A program made the position numbers and the translations under genes. The notes beneath the pieces were generated by a model that ran no database searches, was not told the origin of the DNA, and worked only from the letters and a program-made list of their open reading frames with translations. A stretch of 64,000 nt of DNA, taken from the NCBI RefSeq assembly GCF_003730195.1, contig NZ_QWGG01000007.1:177330-241329 (forward strand). The letters run 5' to 3'. The DNA comes from Halosimplex salinum. GTDB lineage: Archaea; Halobacteriota; Halobacteria; Halobacteriales; Haloarculaceae. Shown here one piece after another: positions 9,300-18,570 of the stretch; positions within the stretch are counted from its first letter, which is position 1, and each line of letters opens with the position of its first letter.

Positions 9300-10481
9300 T
9301 CAGATCGGGTCGAGTTCGTTCCCGTCGTCGGTGATGAGGTCGGAGATCTCGTCCTCGCGGGTGGCGCTCTGCTGTTCGATGTTCTGCTTGGCCTCGACGC
9401 CCTGGTCCTGCAGTCGGTCGATGCGCGGGACGCTCGTCACGTTCGAGAGCAGGACGGCCACCGAGAGGGTGTCGGCGTACTCGCGGGGGTCGTCGCCGGC
9501 CAGCACCTCGACGCTGCCGGTCTCCTCCTCCAGCCAGCGCCGCGCCCGGCGGATGCCCTTCTGTGAGACTTCCTCGGGCGGGCCGGAGACGACGATCAGG
9601 GAGCGTTCGGCCGACGAGAGGTCGGCGGGGCAGGTCATCCGGGACTGGACGGCCTTGCGGACGAGCCCGTGGACTTTCATCGTGGTGTCGGCGTGCTCGC
9701 CGTTGGACTGATCGCCGTCGGTGAAGCGGGAGAGCAGGCCCTTCTCCTCCTTCGTGGACGACTCGAGCTCCTCGGAGGCGTAGGCGACGGTGCTGACGCC
9801 GCCGGTCGAGAGCGTTCGCTTGACGTCGGAGGAGTCCATCGCCGCCTCGGAGACGCGCGAGCCGTCGATCTCGCCGGCGGCGAGGAGGGTGACGACGCGG
9901 CGGGCGATCTCCCAGTTGGTGCGGTCGTAGCCGCGCTCGACGGTCTCGCCGTGCTTGCGCCAGGTGTCGTTGTCGAAGAGGAGGAGGTTCTCGGTCGCCT
10001 CCGTGAACGACGGGAGCGAGCGTGCGGCGTTGAACGCCGCCCGGCCGCCCTCGTCGGCGCTGGGCAGGACGCCGAGGCCGTACACCGGTTCCTCGTACAG
10101 TTCGTCGAGCGTCTCGCCGAACACCGGCGCGCCGCCGCTGCCGGTGCCGCCGCCGAGGCCCGCCACGAGGAGGAACCCGTCGATGTCGTGGATCGGGACG
10201 CCGTCGAGCGCGCGCTCGATCTCGTGGGAGTCGCGCTCGGCGACCGACGCGCCGACCTCCGGGTCGGCGCCCGCACCGCGCCCTTTGACGCGCTGGTCGG
10301 TCTGGCCGATGAGTATCTGGTGGTCCCGCGGGACGTACTCGAGCCGTTCGAGGTCGATCTCCGCGGAGTTGACCGCGAGCGCGAAGCGCCAGAGGGACCG
10401 TCCCGTGTCGCGCTCGAACTCCAGGAGCTTGTCTACGATCTTTCCCCCCGCATTGCCGAACCCGATGACGGCGAGGTTCAT
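9300..10481 (-). CDS. cetZ: CetZ-family tubulin-like cytoskeletal protein
   Basis: A 393-residue tubulin/FtsZ-superfamily GTPase of the archaeal CetZ group. It opens with the Rossmann-like MNLAVIGFGNAGGKIVDK, has the tubulin signature GLGGGTGSGGAPV at about 108-120, then VYGLGVLPSADEGGRAAFNA, and ends with an acidic tail (DDGNELDPI). The length and the GGGTGSG form of the signature match CetZ proteins, which polymerise at the envelope and control haloarchaeal cell shape and motility, and differ from FtsZ1/FtsZ2. Haloarchaea carry several CetZ paralogues and I cannot tell which this is. It is monocistronic. Confidence 0.93.
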   Translation of the reverse strand: MNLAVIGFGNAGGKIVDKLLEFERDTGRSLWRFALAVNSAEIDLERLEYVPRDHQILIGQTDQRVKGRGAGADPEVGASVAERDSHEIERALDGVPIHDIDGFLLVAGLGGGTGSGGAPVFGETLDELYEEPVYGLGVLPSADEGGRAAFNAARSLPSFTEATENLLLFDNDTWRKHGETVERGYDRTNWEIARRVVTLLAAGEIDGSRVSEAAMDSSDVKRTLSTGGVSTVAYASEELESSTKEEKGLLSRFTDGDQSNGEHADTTMKVHGLVRKAVQSRMTCPADLSSAERSLIVVSGPPEEVSQKGIRRARRWLEEETGSVEVLAGDDPREYADTLSVAVLLSNVTSVPRIDRLQDQGVEAKQNIEQQSATREDEISDLITDDGNELDPI

Positions 10482-10801
10482 GCGTCTCCGTGGTTCGTGT
10501 GTCGTGGTAACTATACACCACTTTCTCGGTCAGCGGGGCGCACAAGCCGTCCCTTACTCGCTCCGTAGCGGTCGCCGGAGAACGGTCCGATCCGCACGGT
10601 ATACGCAACGAACTCGACGCAAACCGGCAACCGACTGGGTGCCTCTCTCGACGAGCACCAGGCTACCGAGGGCTGGGATGCCGCTCGGACGGGTCGAACT
10701 CGCCGCCGGAGCGAACCGAACCCGCCGCCGGGACGGATCGGGTGCCGGAGCGGACGGCCGGATTCGGAAGGTTCGTGGCCCCGGGCCGGCATCTCTCTGC
10801 A

Positions 10802-11755
10802 GTGTCGCTCGTCTCGATATTCGCGTCGGCGATCCTCCCCGTCGTCGGGATGGCGGCGCTGGGGTACGTCCTCGGGTGGGCCAAGGACGTCGAGGTCGAC
10901 GCGCTGAACACGACCGTCGTCTACGTGCTCGCGCCGGCGCTCGTCTTCCACAGCGTCGCGACGACGGATCTCAGCGGCGCGATCCTCCTCGACATCGCGC
11001 TCGGAGTGACGCTGTTCACGCTCGCGATGACCGTCGTCGCCGAACTCGTCGGGCGGGCGGTCGGCGTCCGCGAACCGCTGCTGTCGGCGCTGGTCCTGGT
11101 GACCGTCTTCTCGAACTCCGGCAACTACGGCATCCCGCTCTCGGAGTTCGCCTTCGGCGAGACCGGCCGCTCGACGGCCGTCATCTTCCTGACGACCCAG
11201 AGCGTCCTCATCTACACCGTCGGCGTCTACATCGCCGCCCGCTCGGGGAGCGAGGACTGGACCGAGGGGGTCGAGCGCGTGTTCACGGTGCCGCTGGTGT
11301 ACGCCGTCGCCGCCGCGCTGGCCGGGCGGGAGTTCGACCTGCTCCCCGCGGCGGAGAGCACGGCCATGGAGACGGTCGGCCTGCTCGGCGACTCCTCCAT
11401 CCCGGTGATGCTCATCATCCTCGGGATCGAACTCGCGCGGACGGACTACGGCGCGACCCTGCGGACGGTCGGCACGGCGACGGTCCTCAAGATGGTCGTC
11501 GCGCCGGTCGTCGGGATCGGCCTCGCTCTCGCTATCGGCTTCGACAACCCGACGGTCGGACGCGTGTACATCCTCGAGACCGCCACGCCCTCGGCGGTCA
11601 CGCCGCTCATCCTCCTCATCGAGTTCGGCGACTCGACGCCCGTCGAGGGCGTCACCGTCTCCGAGTTCGCCAGCACGGTCGTCCTCGTGACGATGCTCGT
11701 CAGCATCCCCGCGATGACGCTGTTGATCTCGCTGTTGCAGTCGGGCGTGCTGTAA
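10802..11755 (+). CDS. AEC-family (auxin efflux carrier) transporter
   Basis: A 317-residue, about 10-helix membrane protein of the AEC/MTP family, secondary exporters or carriers of small organic compounds. Typical elements are SNSGNYGIPLSEFAFGE (helix 4 NxxGxP-like region) and TATPSAVTPLILLIEFG near the C-terminus. The GTG at 10802 (then SLVSIFASAILPVVG) is chosen because family members begin directly with the first helix; a GTG at 10742 would add 20 polar residues. The substrate cannot be inferred. Confidence 0.87.
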   Translation: MSLVSIFASAILPVVGMAALGYVLGWAKDVEVDALNTTVVYVLAPALVFHSVATTDLSGAILLDIALGVTLFTLAMTVVAELVGRAVGVREPLLSALVLVTVFSNSGNYGIPLSEFAFGETGRSTAVIFLTTQSVLIYTVGVYIAARSGSEDWTEGVERVFTVPLVYAVAAALAGREFDLLPAAESTAMETVGLLGDSSIPVMLIILGIELARTDYGATLRTVGTATVLKMVVAPVVGIGLALAIGFDNPTVGRVYILETATPSAVTPLILLIEFGDSTPVEGVTVSEFASTVVLVTMLVSIPAMTLLISLLQSGVL

Positions 11756-11823
11756 CCTCCCGCAGAAACCGACCGACCCCGACGCGTCGCTCACTCCGAC
11801 AGAACGTGTCCCAGACTCGACGA

Positions 11824-11955
11824 TCAGCGCTGGCGACGGCGCCGTCGTCGCGCCCGCCCGTCGTCGCGAACGTACTGGAGCGCCCCGTAGTACGTCTCGA
11901 CGTCGAACTCCCCGTCTGCCTCCCGGAGGCGCTCCCGGATCTTGGCGGGTGTCAT
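11824..11955 (-). CDS. Conserved-looking small basic protein downstream of scpA
   Basis: A 43-residue ORF, MTPAKIRERLREADGEFD at the start and RRRRRRQR at the end. A helical N-terminus is followed by VETYYGALQYVRDD and an arginine tail. It lies 107 bp past scpA on the same strand, with a TATA-like GCTTATTCG (about 11984-11992) some 30 nt before the start, so it may have its own leaderless transcript. The basic tail would suit nucleic-acid binding. A start 15 nt upstream (MVPLT) is too close to the TATA-like box. No known domain is recognised; reality as a gene is likely but not certain. Confidence 0.6.
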   Translation of the reverse strand: MTPAKIRERLREADGEFDVETYYGALQYVRDDGRARRRRRRQR

Positions 11956-12062
11956 GGTCAACGGTACCATACTACATGGGCGCGAATAAGCGTTTCGCCG
12001 AGGGTCGTGGCTGGAACACAGAGTATCGCGAGAAACAACGGTGGAGGGGTCGAGCCCGGCGC

Positions 12063-13127
12063 TCAGTCCGCGACGGCTTCCTCGGACCCGGTCGCGGCGT
12101 TGGGGTCCTGGATCCAGAGGTCGCCGAACATGTCGTCCTGGGTGAGCCGGACGTGGCCGCGGTGGGCGAGGAAGAGCAGGCCGAGGAAGGTCAGCACGCG
12201 GGAGCCGCCTGTAGTCGAGATTTCGCGGTACAGTACCTCGTCGCGGCCCTTGTCGTACTGCTCGCGGAGCGCGTCGTGGACGTCGTCGATGATCTCGTCG
12301 ACGTGTTCCTCGTGGGCGGTGCCGGTCACGTCCGCGGCGCTGGGCTCGTCGTCCATCCGCAGGTCGTCGCCGGTGCGGTAGTCGAGTTCCTGCGTGCCGC
12401 GCTGGAACCCCTCGGGCGACTCGCTGGTGTCGTACTCGCGGGACTCCTTCCACCAGTTGTCCCGCTCGGCCTCGCGCAGGTCGCGGACGAGTTCGTCCAG
12501 CGTCTGGGGCATCCCACGGGCCCGCCGGCGCTCCAGTCGACGGTCCATCTCCGACTCCAGCGCCGTGAACGGGTCCGGCCCCTCGAAGCCGTCCTCGGCC
12601 ATCTCGCCGCCCTGCTCCCAGGGCTCCTCCCACGGCTCCTCGGGCTCGTCGTCGCCGTCGTCGAGCATCGCGTCGCTCTTCATCCGCAGGAGGACGCTCG
12701 CGTAGAACAGCGCCCGCCCGGAGGTGCGCAGGTCGCCCTCGTCGAGGCGGTCGAGGAACTTGTCGGTCACCGCCACGATGTCGATGTCCCACGGGTCGAT
12801 CTCGCCGTCCTCCGCCAGGCCGACGAGCACCTCCACGGGCTCGACCTGCTCGTCCTCGTCTTCGTCGTCCGCCTCGGTACCGAAATCCCCGGCCTCCGCT
12901 TCCTCGTCGACCGTCGGGTCCGGCTGACCGTCGACGGACGGCTCGCCGGTGACCGGTTCCTCGCTGCCGTCGTCGGTCTCGGCCAGCAGGCCGCCGCCGT
13001 CCGCACTGGGTGCCTCCCTCTCCTCGTGGCCGGCGATATTCAGGGGAATGTCGTCGTCCTCGCCGTCTCGCGGGTCGCTCCGCTCCCCGCTCGACTTCTC
13101 CGAGCCACTTTGCGGCTCGCTAGTCAT
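12063..13127 (-). CDS. scpA: Segregation and condensation protein A (kleisin partner of Smc)
   Basis: A 354-residue kleisin-family protein. The first 95 or so residues are a very acidic, low-complexity extension. The ScpA core then begins: VEPVEVLVGLAEDGEIDPWDIDIVAVTDKFLDRL, followed by ALFYASVLLRMKSDAML, both hallmark N-terminal helices that bind the Smc neck. The C-terminal winged-helix part ends FLGLLFLAHRGHVRLTQDDMF. The start codon overlaps the end of smc by 8 bp, so the pair is co-translated. No scpB is visible. Function: bridging Smc heads in chromosome compaction and segregation. Confidence 0.93.
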   Translation of the reverse strand: MTSEPQSGSEKSSGERSDPRDGEDDDIPLNIAGHEEREAPSADGGGLLAETDDGSEEPVTGEPSVDGQPDPTVDEEAEAGDFGTEADDEDEDEQVEPVEVLVGLAEDGEIDPWDIDIVAVTDKFLDRLDEGDLRTSGRALFYASVLLRMKSDAMLDDGDDEPEEPWEEPWEQGGEMAEDGFEGPDPFTALESEMDRRLERRRARGMPQTLDELVRDLREAERDNWWKESREYDTSESPEGFQRGTQELDYRTGDDLRMDDEPSAADVTGTAHEEHVDEIIDDVHDALREQYDKGRDEVLYREISTTGGSRVLTFLGLLFLAHRGHVRLTQDDMFGDLWIQDPNAATGSEEAVAD

Positions 13128-16100
13128 CGGCTGGCACCCCCTCCGAACTGAGGTCGATGCCCGTCACCGCACTCACGTTGTCGCCCTGCATCGTCACGCC
13201 GATGGCCCGCTCGGAGCGTTCGAGCATGGCCGAGCGGTGGGAGACGACGACGAACTGGGCCTTCCCGGCGAGTTCGTCGACCATCTCGCCCACGAGGTCG
13301 GCGTTCTTCGCGTCGAGGAAGGCGTCGACCTCGTCTAGCGCGTAGAACGGCGCGGGGTTGTGGCGCTGGATGGCGAAGATAAAGGCCAGCGCGGTCAGCG
13401 ACTTCTCCCCGCCGGACATCGCGTTGAGCCGCTGGATCGGCTTGTCCGCCGGCTGGGCCTTCATCGTCAGCCCGCCCTCGAAGGGGTCGTCCTCGTCCTC
13501 GAGGTGGAGGTGACCGCTCCCGTTCGAGAGCCGCTCGAAGATGTCCTGGAACTGCTCGTCGATGGCGTCGTAGGACTCCATGAACGTCTCCTTCTTGTTC
13601 TGCTCGTAGCGGTCGATCCGGTCGCGGATCCCCTCCGCCTCCTCGACCAGCGTCGCCTTCTTCGACTGGATGTCGTCGAGTTCGTCCTCGACGCGGTCGT
13701 ACTCCTCGATCGCGAGCATGTTGACCGGTTCGAGGGCCTCCATCTCGGTTTCGAGCCGCTGGATCTCCGACTCCACCTCGTCGTGGTCGGGGATCTCCTC
13801 GGGGTCGTAGTCGCCGACGGCCGCCTCGAGTTCGTCGACCTCCCACTCCAGGCGCTCGGCCTCGTCGCGACGTTCCGCGAGGTCGCTCTCGACCCCGCCG
13901 ACCTCCTCTTTCTTCTCGTCGCGCTCGACGCGAGCCGCCTTGAGCTCGTCTTTCAGCTCCTCACGCTCGTCTTTCAGGTCGGCGAGTTCGTCCTCGAGCT
14001 CGGCGACCGCTTCCTCTTTCTCCGCGAGAACCGCCTCTTTCTCCTCGATCTCGGCCTCGAACCCTTCGACGCGCTCCTGCTGCTCGGCCTTCCGGTTCTG
14101 GGCCGTCTCGATCTTCTCCTGGAGGTCGTCGATGGCGTCCTCGGCGTACTCCTTCTCGAGTTCGAGCTCGTTGAGCTCGCCGTCGAGGTCGCCGATCTGG
14201 TTCTCTAACTCGTCGATCTCGGCGGTGATCTCGTCGGCGCGACTCGTCAGGTCCGGCAGTTCGGAGTCCGCGACTTCGGATTCGAGGTCGTCGATCTGGT
14301 CCTGCAGGTCGTCGATCTCGGCGGTCTTGGCCTCGATCTCGGCCTCGATCTCGTCCATCTCGTCGGAGACCTCCTCGCGTTCGTCCTCGATCTCCGAGAG
14401 CCGTTCGCCGAGGTCGTCGATCTTCGTCTCGACCTCCTCGCGCTCGCTCTCGCGGCGCTCGATGTCGGTCTCGATGTCCCGGACCTGCTCGGCGGCCTCC
14501 GACTCCTTGTCGCGGGCGTCGTCGAGGCGGTCCTCGACGTCGCGCAGGTCCTCGCGGACGGACTGCCGTTCGTCCTCCAGATCGTTGATCCGGGCGGCGA
14601 TCCGTTCGAGCTGGCCCTGCCCGCCGGAGAAGGAGTAGCGAGTCCCCTTCGAGGACCCGCCGGTCATGGCGCCCGACTTCTCGACGAGGTCGCCGTCGAG
14701 CGTGACCATGCGGAAATCGCCCATGTAGTCGCGGGCGGTCTCCATGTCGTCGACGACGAGCGTGTCGCCGAGCACGTAGGAGAAGACGCCCGCGTACTCC
14801 CGGTCGTAGTCGACGAGGTTGGCGGCGAAGTCGACGACGCCGTCGTCGTTCGGCAGCGAGGGGAGCGACCGGTTCTGCATCTGCGTGATCGGCAGGAACG
14901 TCGCCCGGCCCGCGCCGCGGGATTTCAGGTAGTCGATACAGCGCTGGCCGATCCCGTCGTCGTCGACGACGACGTGGGCCAGTCGGCCCCCGGCGGCGGT
15001 CTCACACGCCACCGCGTACTCGGGGTCGACGCCGCCGAGTTGCCCGACCGTGCCGTGGACGCCGTCGATGCCGCCGTTGAGGATCGTCGTCACCGCGCGG
15101 CCGTACGAGGAGTCGCCGTCCTGGCCGGCCTTGGCCTCGAGTTCGGCGTACTCCTGCTGTTTGGCGGTGAGTTCGTCCTCGACGTCGTCGAGGTCGCCCT
15201 GGAGCTCCTTCCGCTCCGCCTTGAGGTCCGTGACGACCTCGGCGATGGTCGTCTGGTTCTTCTGTGCCTTGTCCAGTTCGGCCTCGAGGTCGTCGATCTC
15301 GGCTTCGATCTCCGGGATGCGCGCCTCGAGGTCCTCGATCTCGGCTTCGGTCTCGCGCTGTTCGTTCGAGCGGCGGCGTGCCTCGTCGAGCAGGCGGTCC
15401 TGCTCGCGCTGGAGCTCGTTCTTCTCGGATTTCAGCTCCTCGAGCGTGGCGCGTTTCTCCTCGAGCTCCTCCTTGACCTCCTCGAACTCCTCGCCGACCT
15501 CGTCGATGCGGGCCTGCACGTCCTCGAGTTCGCTCTCTTTCTCCTGTACGTCGGCTTTCAGCGAGGACTTCGACACCTTCGCCTCGCGGATGTCCGATTC
15601 GAGGTCGTCGATGGTCTCCTGCTTGCGGTCGATCTCGACGAACGCCTGGCGGCGCTCGTTCTCGGCGTCCTCGATGGTCGCCTCGGCCGACTCGATCTTG
15701 TCCTCGAGTCGCGAGATGTCGCCTTTGACCTCCTCCATCTCGCGTTTGATGGCGAGCTGTTCGTCCTCGCCCTTCCGCTCGATCTCCGCGTTCAACTCGT
15801 CGAGTTCGTCCTCGAGACGGAGGACCTTGCCCTGGCGCTCGTCGAGTTCCATCTGCAGATCCTCGAGTTCGGCCTCCAGTTCGTCGACGGCCTCGGTGGC
15901 CGCGGCGAGTTCCTCGCGTTTGTCCTCGAGTTCGGCGGCCTTGCGGTAGCTCTCGTACTCCTGTTTCTCGTCGCGCAGGTCCTGGTACTCCAGGGCCGTC
16001 TCGCGCTCCTCTGAGAGCTGTTCGAGTCGGCTCTCCTTCTCCTCGACGCGGAGTTCGGCCTCCTCGATGTGCTCCTCGACGACGTCGAGTTCCTCGAAGG

Positions 16101-16692
16101 CGGACTCTTTCTTCTGGTCGAACTCGGCGACGCCGGCGATCTCGTCGATGATCTCCCGGCGAGCGCCGGCGGTCATGTTGATGATCTCGGTCACGTCGCC
16201 CTGCATGACGACGTTGTAGCCCTCGGGCGTGACGCCCGCCTGGGCGAGGAGGTCCTGGATGTCCGAGAGGTTGACCGAGCGGCCGTTGATGTAGTAGTAG
16301 GAGTAGTAGTTGTCGTCGGTCTCCTTGACGCGGCGCTTGATGGATATCTCGTCGACGTCGCCGACGTTCTCGGTGCCGGCGGTGGTGACGACCTGCGACC
16401 GGGAGAGCGTGCCGTCGCCGTTGTCGAGGATGACCTCGACGCTGGCCTCGCGCTCCTCGCCGGTCTCGACGTCGTCGTCGTGGTGACCGGGGTTGTAGAT
16501 CAGGTCGGTGAGTTTCTCCGCGCGGATGCCGGAGGTCCGCGCCAGCCCGAGCGCGAACAGGACGGCGTCGATTATGTTCGACTTACCGGAACCGTTCGGG
16601 CCGCTGACAGTAGTAAAGTCCTCGTAGAAGGGGATGCGAGTCTTCCGGCCGAAACTCTTGAAATTGTCAAGGACGAGCTCTTTGATGTGCAT
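13120..16692 (-). CDS. smc: Chromosome segregation ATPase Smc
   Basis: A 1190-residue protein of standard Smc length. N-terminal ABC half-ATPase with Walker A GPNGSGKSNIIDAVLFALG (about residue 33); long coiled coil very rich in Glu, Asp and Arg (about 170-515); hinge (about 520-690, with GVHGTVGQLGGV); return coiled coil; C-terminal half with LNAMSGGEKSLTALAFIFAI (signature) and APFYALDEVDAFLD (Walker B). It forms the V-shaped dimer that, with ScpA, organises the chromosome. It is the second gene of a minus-strand set: coiled-coil protein (27 bp before it), smc, then scpA overlapping by 8 bp. Confidence 0.98.
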   Translation of the reverse strand: MHIKELVLDNFKSFGRKTRIPFYEDFTTVSGPNGSGKSNIIDAVLFALGLARTSGIRAEKLTDLIYNPGHHDDDVETGEEREASVEVILDNGDGTLSRSQVVTTAGTENVGDVDEISIKRRVKETDDNYYSYYYINGRSVNLSDIQDLLAQAGVTPEGYNVVMQGDVTEIINMTAGARREIIDEIAGVAEFDQKKESAFEELDVVEEHIEEAELRVEEKESRLEQLSEERETALEYQDLRDEKQEYESYRKAAELEDKREELAAATEAVDELEAELEDLQMELDERQGKVLRLEDELDELNAEIERKGEDEQLAIKREMEEVKGDISRLEDKIESAEATIEDAENERRQAFVEIDRKQETIDDLESDIREAKVSKSSLKADVQEKESELEDVQARIDEVGEEFEEVKEELEEKRATLEELKSEKNELQREQDRLLDEARRRSNEQRETEAEIEDLEARIPEIEAEIDDLEAELDKAQKNQTTIAEVVTDLKAERKELQGDLDDVEDELTAKQQEYAELEAKAGQDGDSSYGRAVTTILNGGIDGVHGTVGQLGGVDPEYAVACETAAGGRLAHVVVDDDGIGQRCIDYLKSRGAGRATFLPITQMQNRSLPSLPNDDGVVDFAANLVDYDREYAGVFSYVLGDTLVVDDMETARDYMGDFRMVTLDGDLVEKSGAMTGGSSKGTRYSFSGGQGQLERIAARINDLEDERQSVREDLRDVEDRLDDARDKESEAAEQVRDIETDIERRESEREEVETKIDDLGERLSEIEDEREEVSDEMDEIEAEIEAKTAEIDDLQDQIDDLESEVADSELPDLTSRADEITAEIDELENQIGDLDGELNELELEKEYAEDAIDDLQEKIETAQNRKAEQQERVEGFEAEIEEKEAVLAEKEEAVAELEDELADLKDEREELKDELKAARVERDEKKEEVGGVESDLAERRDEAERLEWEVDELEAAVGDYDPEEIPDHDEVESEIQRLETEMEALEPVNMLAIEEYDRVEDELDDIQSKKATLVEEAEGIRDRIDRYEQNKKETFMESYDAIDEQFQDIFERLSNGSGHLHLEDEDDPFEGGLTMKAQPADKPIQRLNAMSGGEKSLTALAFIFAIQRHNPAPFYALDEVDAFLDAKNADLVGEMVDELAGKAQFVVVSHRSAMLERSERAIGVTMQGDNVSAVTGIDLSSEGVPADD

Positions 16693-16719
16693 GGTCGCTC
16701 GCGGTGGAGTTCTGGGCCG

Positions 16720-17013
16720 TTACGCGATGATGATATCGCTCGGTCCGGTCTCCGTGTTATCCTCTTGGTCGGCATCCTCGGTTTTAGTCCTATCGGCCTC
16801 GACTTCGTCTGGAGATTCCGACGAGTTCACCTGGTCCTCGGGCGTAAATCCGATGTCTTCGTCGACCACGTTCTCCAGTTCACGCAGGCGGACCTTGCAC
16901 TCGACGAGTTCGTCCGTCAACCCCTCGACGGACGCCTCGAGTTCCTTGACGCGTGATTCGAGTTCCTCGACTCGGTTACCGCACATATCACCATGACCGG
17001 GTTCCCCCGTCAT
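16720..17013 (-). CDS. Small acidic coiled-coil protein upstream of smc
   Basis: A 97-residue protein with a heptad-rich N-terminal helix (RVEELESRVKELEASVEGL, then KVRLRELENVV) and a disordered acidic tail rich in Glu, Asp, Ser and Thr. A second in-frame start at 16986 (MCGNRVEEL) is equally possible. It is the first gene of the smc-scpA set with only a 27-bp gap to smc, so a role with the Smc complex is reasonable by context. I do not recognise a characterised family; comparable short coiled-coil genes ahead of smc would be the test. Confidence 0.75.
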   Translation of the reverse strand: MTGEPGHGDMCGNRVEELESRVKELEASVEGLTDELVECKVRLRELENVVDEDIGFTPEDQVNSSESPDEVEADRTKTEDADQEDNTETGPSDIIIA

Positions 17014-17169
17014 AAACCTACGTCAGACATCCACCCCGAACCTGATAGGTAGCTCCTACCAGCGGCGGCGATCGGACGCGGGTAGAGCGGGTCACGGAGC
17101 GGTTCCGGGGGAGCCAGCGTCCCCCCGGCAGCGTCGTTCGAACACGTCTCCCCGGTGTCAGTTCCGCTA

Positions 17170-17178
17170 CGCTTATTT
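17170..17178 (+). promoter_or_regulatory. TATA-like box of the first lipoprotein gene
   Basis: CGCTTATTT lies about 27 nt before the ATG at 17201, predicting a leaderless transcript. The wording TACGCTTAT and the GGGTATG start context recur before the paralogue at 18571, so the duplication included the promoter. Confidence 0.5.
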
Positions 17179-17200
17179 CACGCCAGATAGAGCGACGGGT

Positions 17201-18523
17201 ATGGACAGATCTATCGGAACGCTGGTAGTCGTCGCGCTCGTGGTGCTCTCGGGCTGTACGATGATCGGGGGTGACACGTCGACGGCGACACCGGATGCCA
17301 CGCCCACGGCGGATGGAACGGCGACAGCGACCGAAACGGTAGCGTCGACGCCGACGCCGTGGTCGACGGCGACCGAGGAGCCGACGCCGACGGAGACGCC
17401 AGCGGCGACCGGGACCCCCACGGCGACCCCGACGCCGACAGCCACGGTGGAACCGACGCCGGTGGGCGACCTCGACCCGGTCTCGGAGCTGTCGTCGCTC
17501 CCGCCGGGCGTCGAAGGCGGGTCGGTGACGAACGTCACCGCGCTCGCACAGGCCAATCAGCGCCAACTCCTCACCGGCGGCACGGACCTCACGATGACCA
17601 TCGAGAACTCCTCGCGGGAGGGGACGGGACACCTCCGCATCGCCAACGACACCGAGTCGTCGCTGGTTCACCTCACCGAGGCCGAGGGGGCCCTGGGGAC
17701 CTCGACCGACCTCTCCACCTACTACGACGCCGAGGAGTCGGGCGTCTACAACCGCTCGTCGGGCGAGGTGATATACGGCCACGGTCCGACGACCTCGCGC
17801 TTCACGGCGCGATTCGTCACGGGCCTCGTCTACGTCGTGCCGCAGGCGTACGCCTCCGCGCCCGACTGGGAGACCGCGGGCTCCTACACGACCGACGCCG
17901 GCGAGGAGCGCCTCGTCCTCCAGGCCGACTCGGTTCGCGAGGACGCCGGCGACCAGAGTCTCGGTGGCGACGTCTCGGACGACGACGAAGAGATCCGCTC
18001 GGTCGAGGCGCGCATGGAAGTCACCGCCGACGGCCTCGTCCGCGAACTGAGTCTCGCGGTCGAACTCGACCCCGCGAGCGGCGAGTCATACACGCAGACG
18101 GTCTCGTACACGGTGGCTGACCTCGGAGCCGGCGCCCTCGACCGGCCCGACTGGCTCTCGGACGCGCCGCAGTTGCGCGCTTCGACGACCGCCGACGACG
18201 AACTGCTCGTCGTCGAGCACACGGGCGGCCCGACTATCGAGGCGGGGACGAACCTCACGGTCGGCGGCGGGTTCTCGTCGATAGGGAACGTCTCGGCCGA
18301 CCAGCCCATCACCGAGGGCGACACGCTCTACGTCCACGCGACCGGCGAGAGCTTCGATCGGACGCCTCACCTCTCGGTGAACGAGCGGCCGACCCTGCCC
18401 GAAAACGTCACGGCGTTTTCCGGGCAGATCGGCCTCAGCGGCACGCAGGGCAACACGCAGTTCGAAGCGGCCGTGGAGATAGCGAGCGACGCGACCGAGG
18501 CGGCTGCGCTGGTCCGGCCGTAG
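17201..18523 (+). CDS. Lipoprotein of unknown function, paralogue A
   Basis: A 440-residue exported lipoprotein with signal peptide and lipobox (LVVLSGC, Cys23), then a low-complexity Thr/Pro/Ala/Glu linker to about residue 85 that is probably O-glycosylated in the S-layer. The folded part carries two blocks shared with the next gene: DPVSELSSLPPGVEGGSVTN near the start, and TLYVHATG then HLSVNERPTLPENVTAF near the end. The middle part (YNRSSGEVIYGHG) also aligns with the paralogue. No characterised domain is recognised; a surface-associated role is all the sequence supports. Confidence 0.82.
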   Translation: MDRSIGTLVVVALVVLSGCTMIGGDTSTATPDATPTADGTATATETVASTPTPWSTATEEPTPTETPAATGTPTATPTPTATVEPTPVGDLDPVSELSSLPPGVEGGSVTNVTALAQANQRQLLTGGTDLTMTIENSSREGTGHLRIANDTESSLVHLTEAEGALGTSTDLSTYYDAEESGVYNRSSGEVIYGHGPTTSRFTARFVTGLVYVVPQAYASAPDWETAGSYTTDAGEERLVLQADSVREDAGDQSLGGDVSDDDEEIRSVEARMEVTADGLVRELSLAVELDPASGESYTQTVSYTVADLGAGALDRPDWLSDAPQLRASTTADDELLVVEHTGGPTIEAGTNLTVGGGFSSIGNVSADQPITEGDTLYVHATGESFDRTPHLSVNERPTLPENVTAFSGQIGLSGTQGNTQFEAAVEIASDATEAAALVRP

Positions 18524-18539
18524 CGCGTCCGAGTCAGTA

Positions 18540-18548
18540 CGCTTTTGA
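18540..18548 (+). promoter_or_regulatory. TATA-like box of the second lipoprotein gene
   Basis: CGCTTTTGA is centred about 27 nt before the ATG at 18571, matching the position and preceding TACGC of the paralogue's box. Only 47 bp separate the two genes, so the second may be read from both promoters. Confidence 0.45.
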
Positions 18549-18570
18549 CATCGATGCTACATCACCGGGT

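Noticed and set aside
13360..16014. Long plus-strand frames opposite smc, rich in Leu/Phe and resembling membrane segments
   Set aside because: They are complements of acidic coiled-coil codons (GAG/GAC) and not real membrane proteins.
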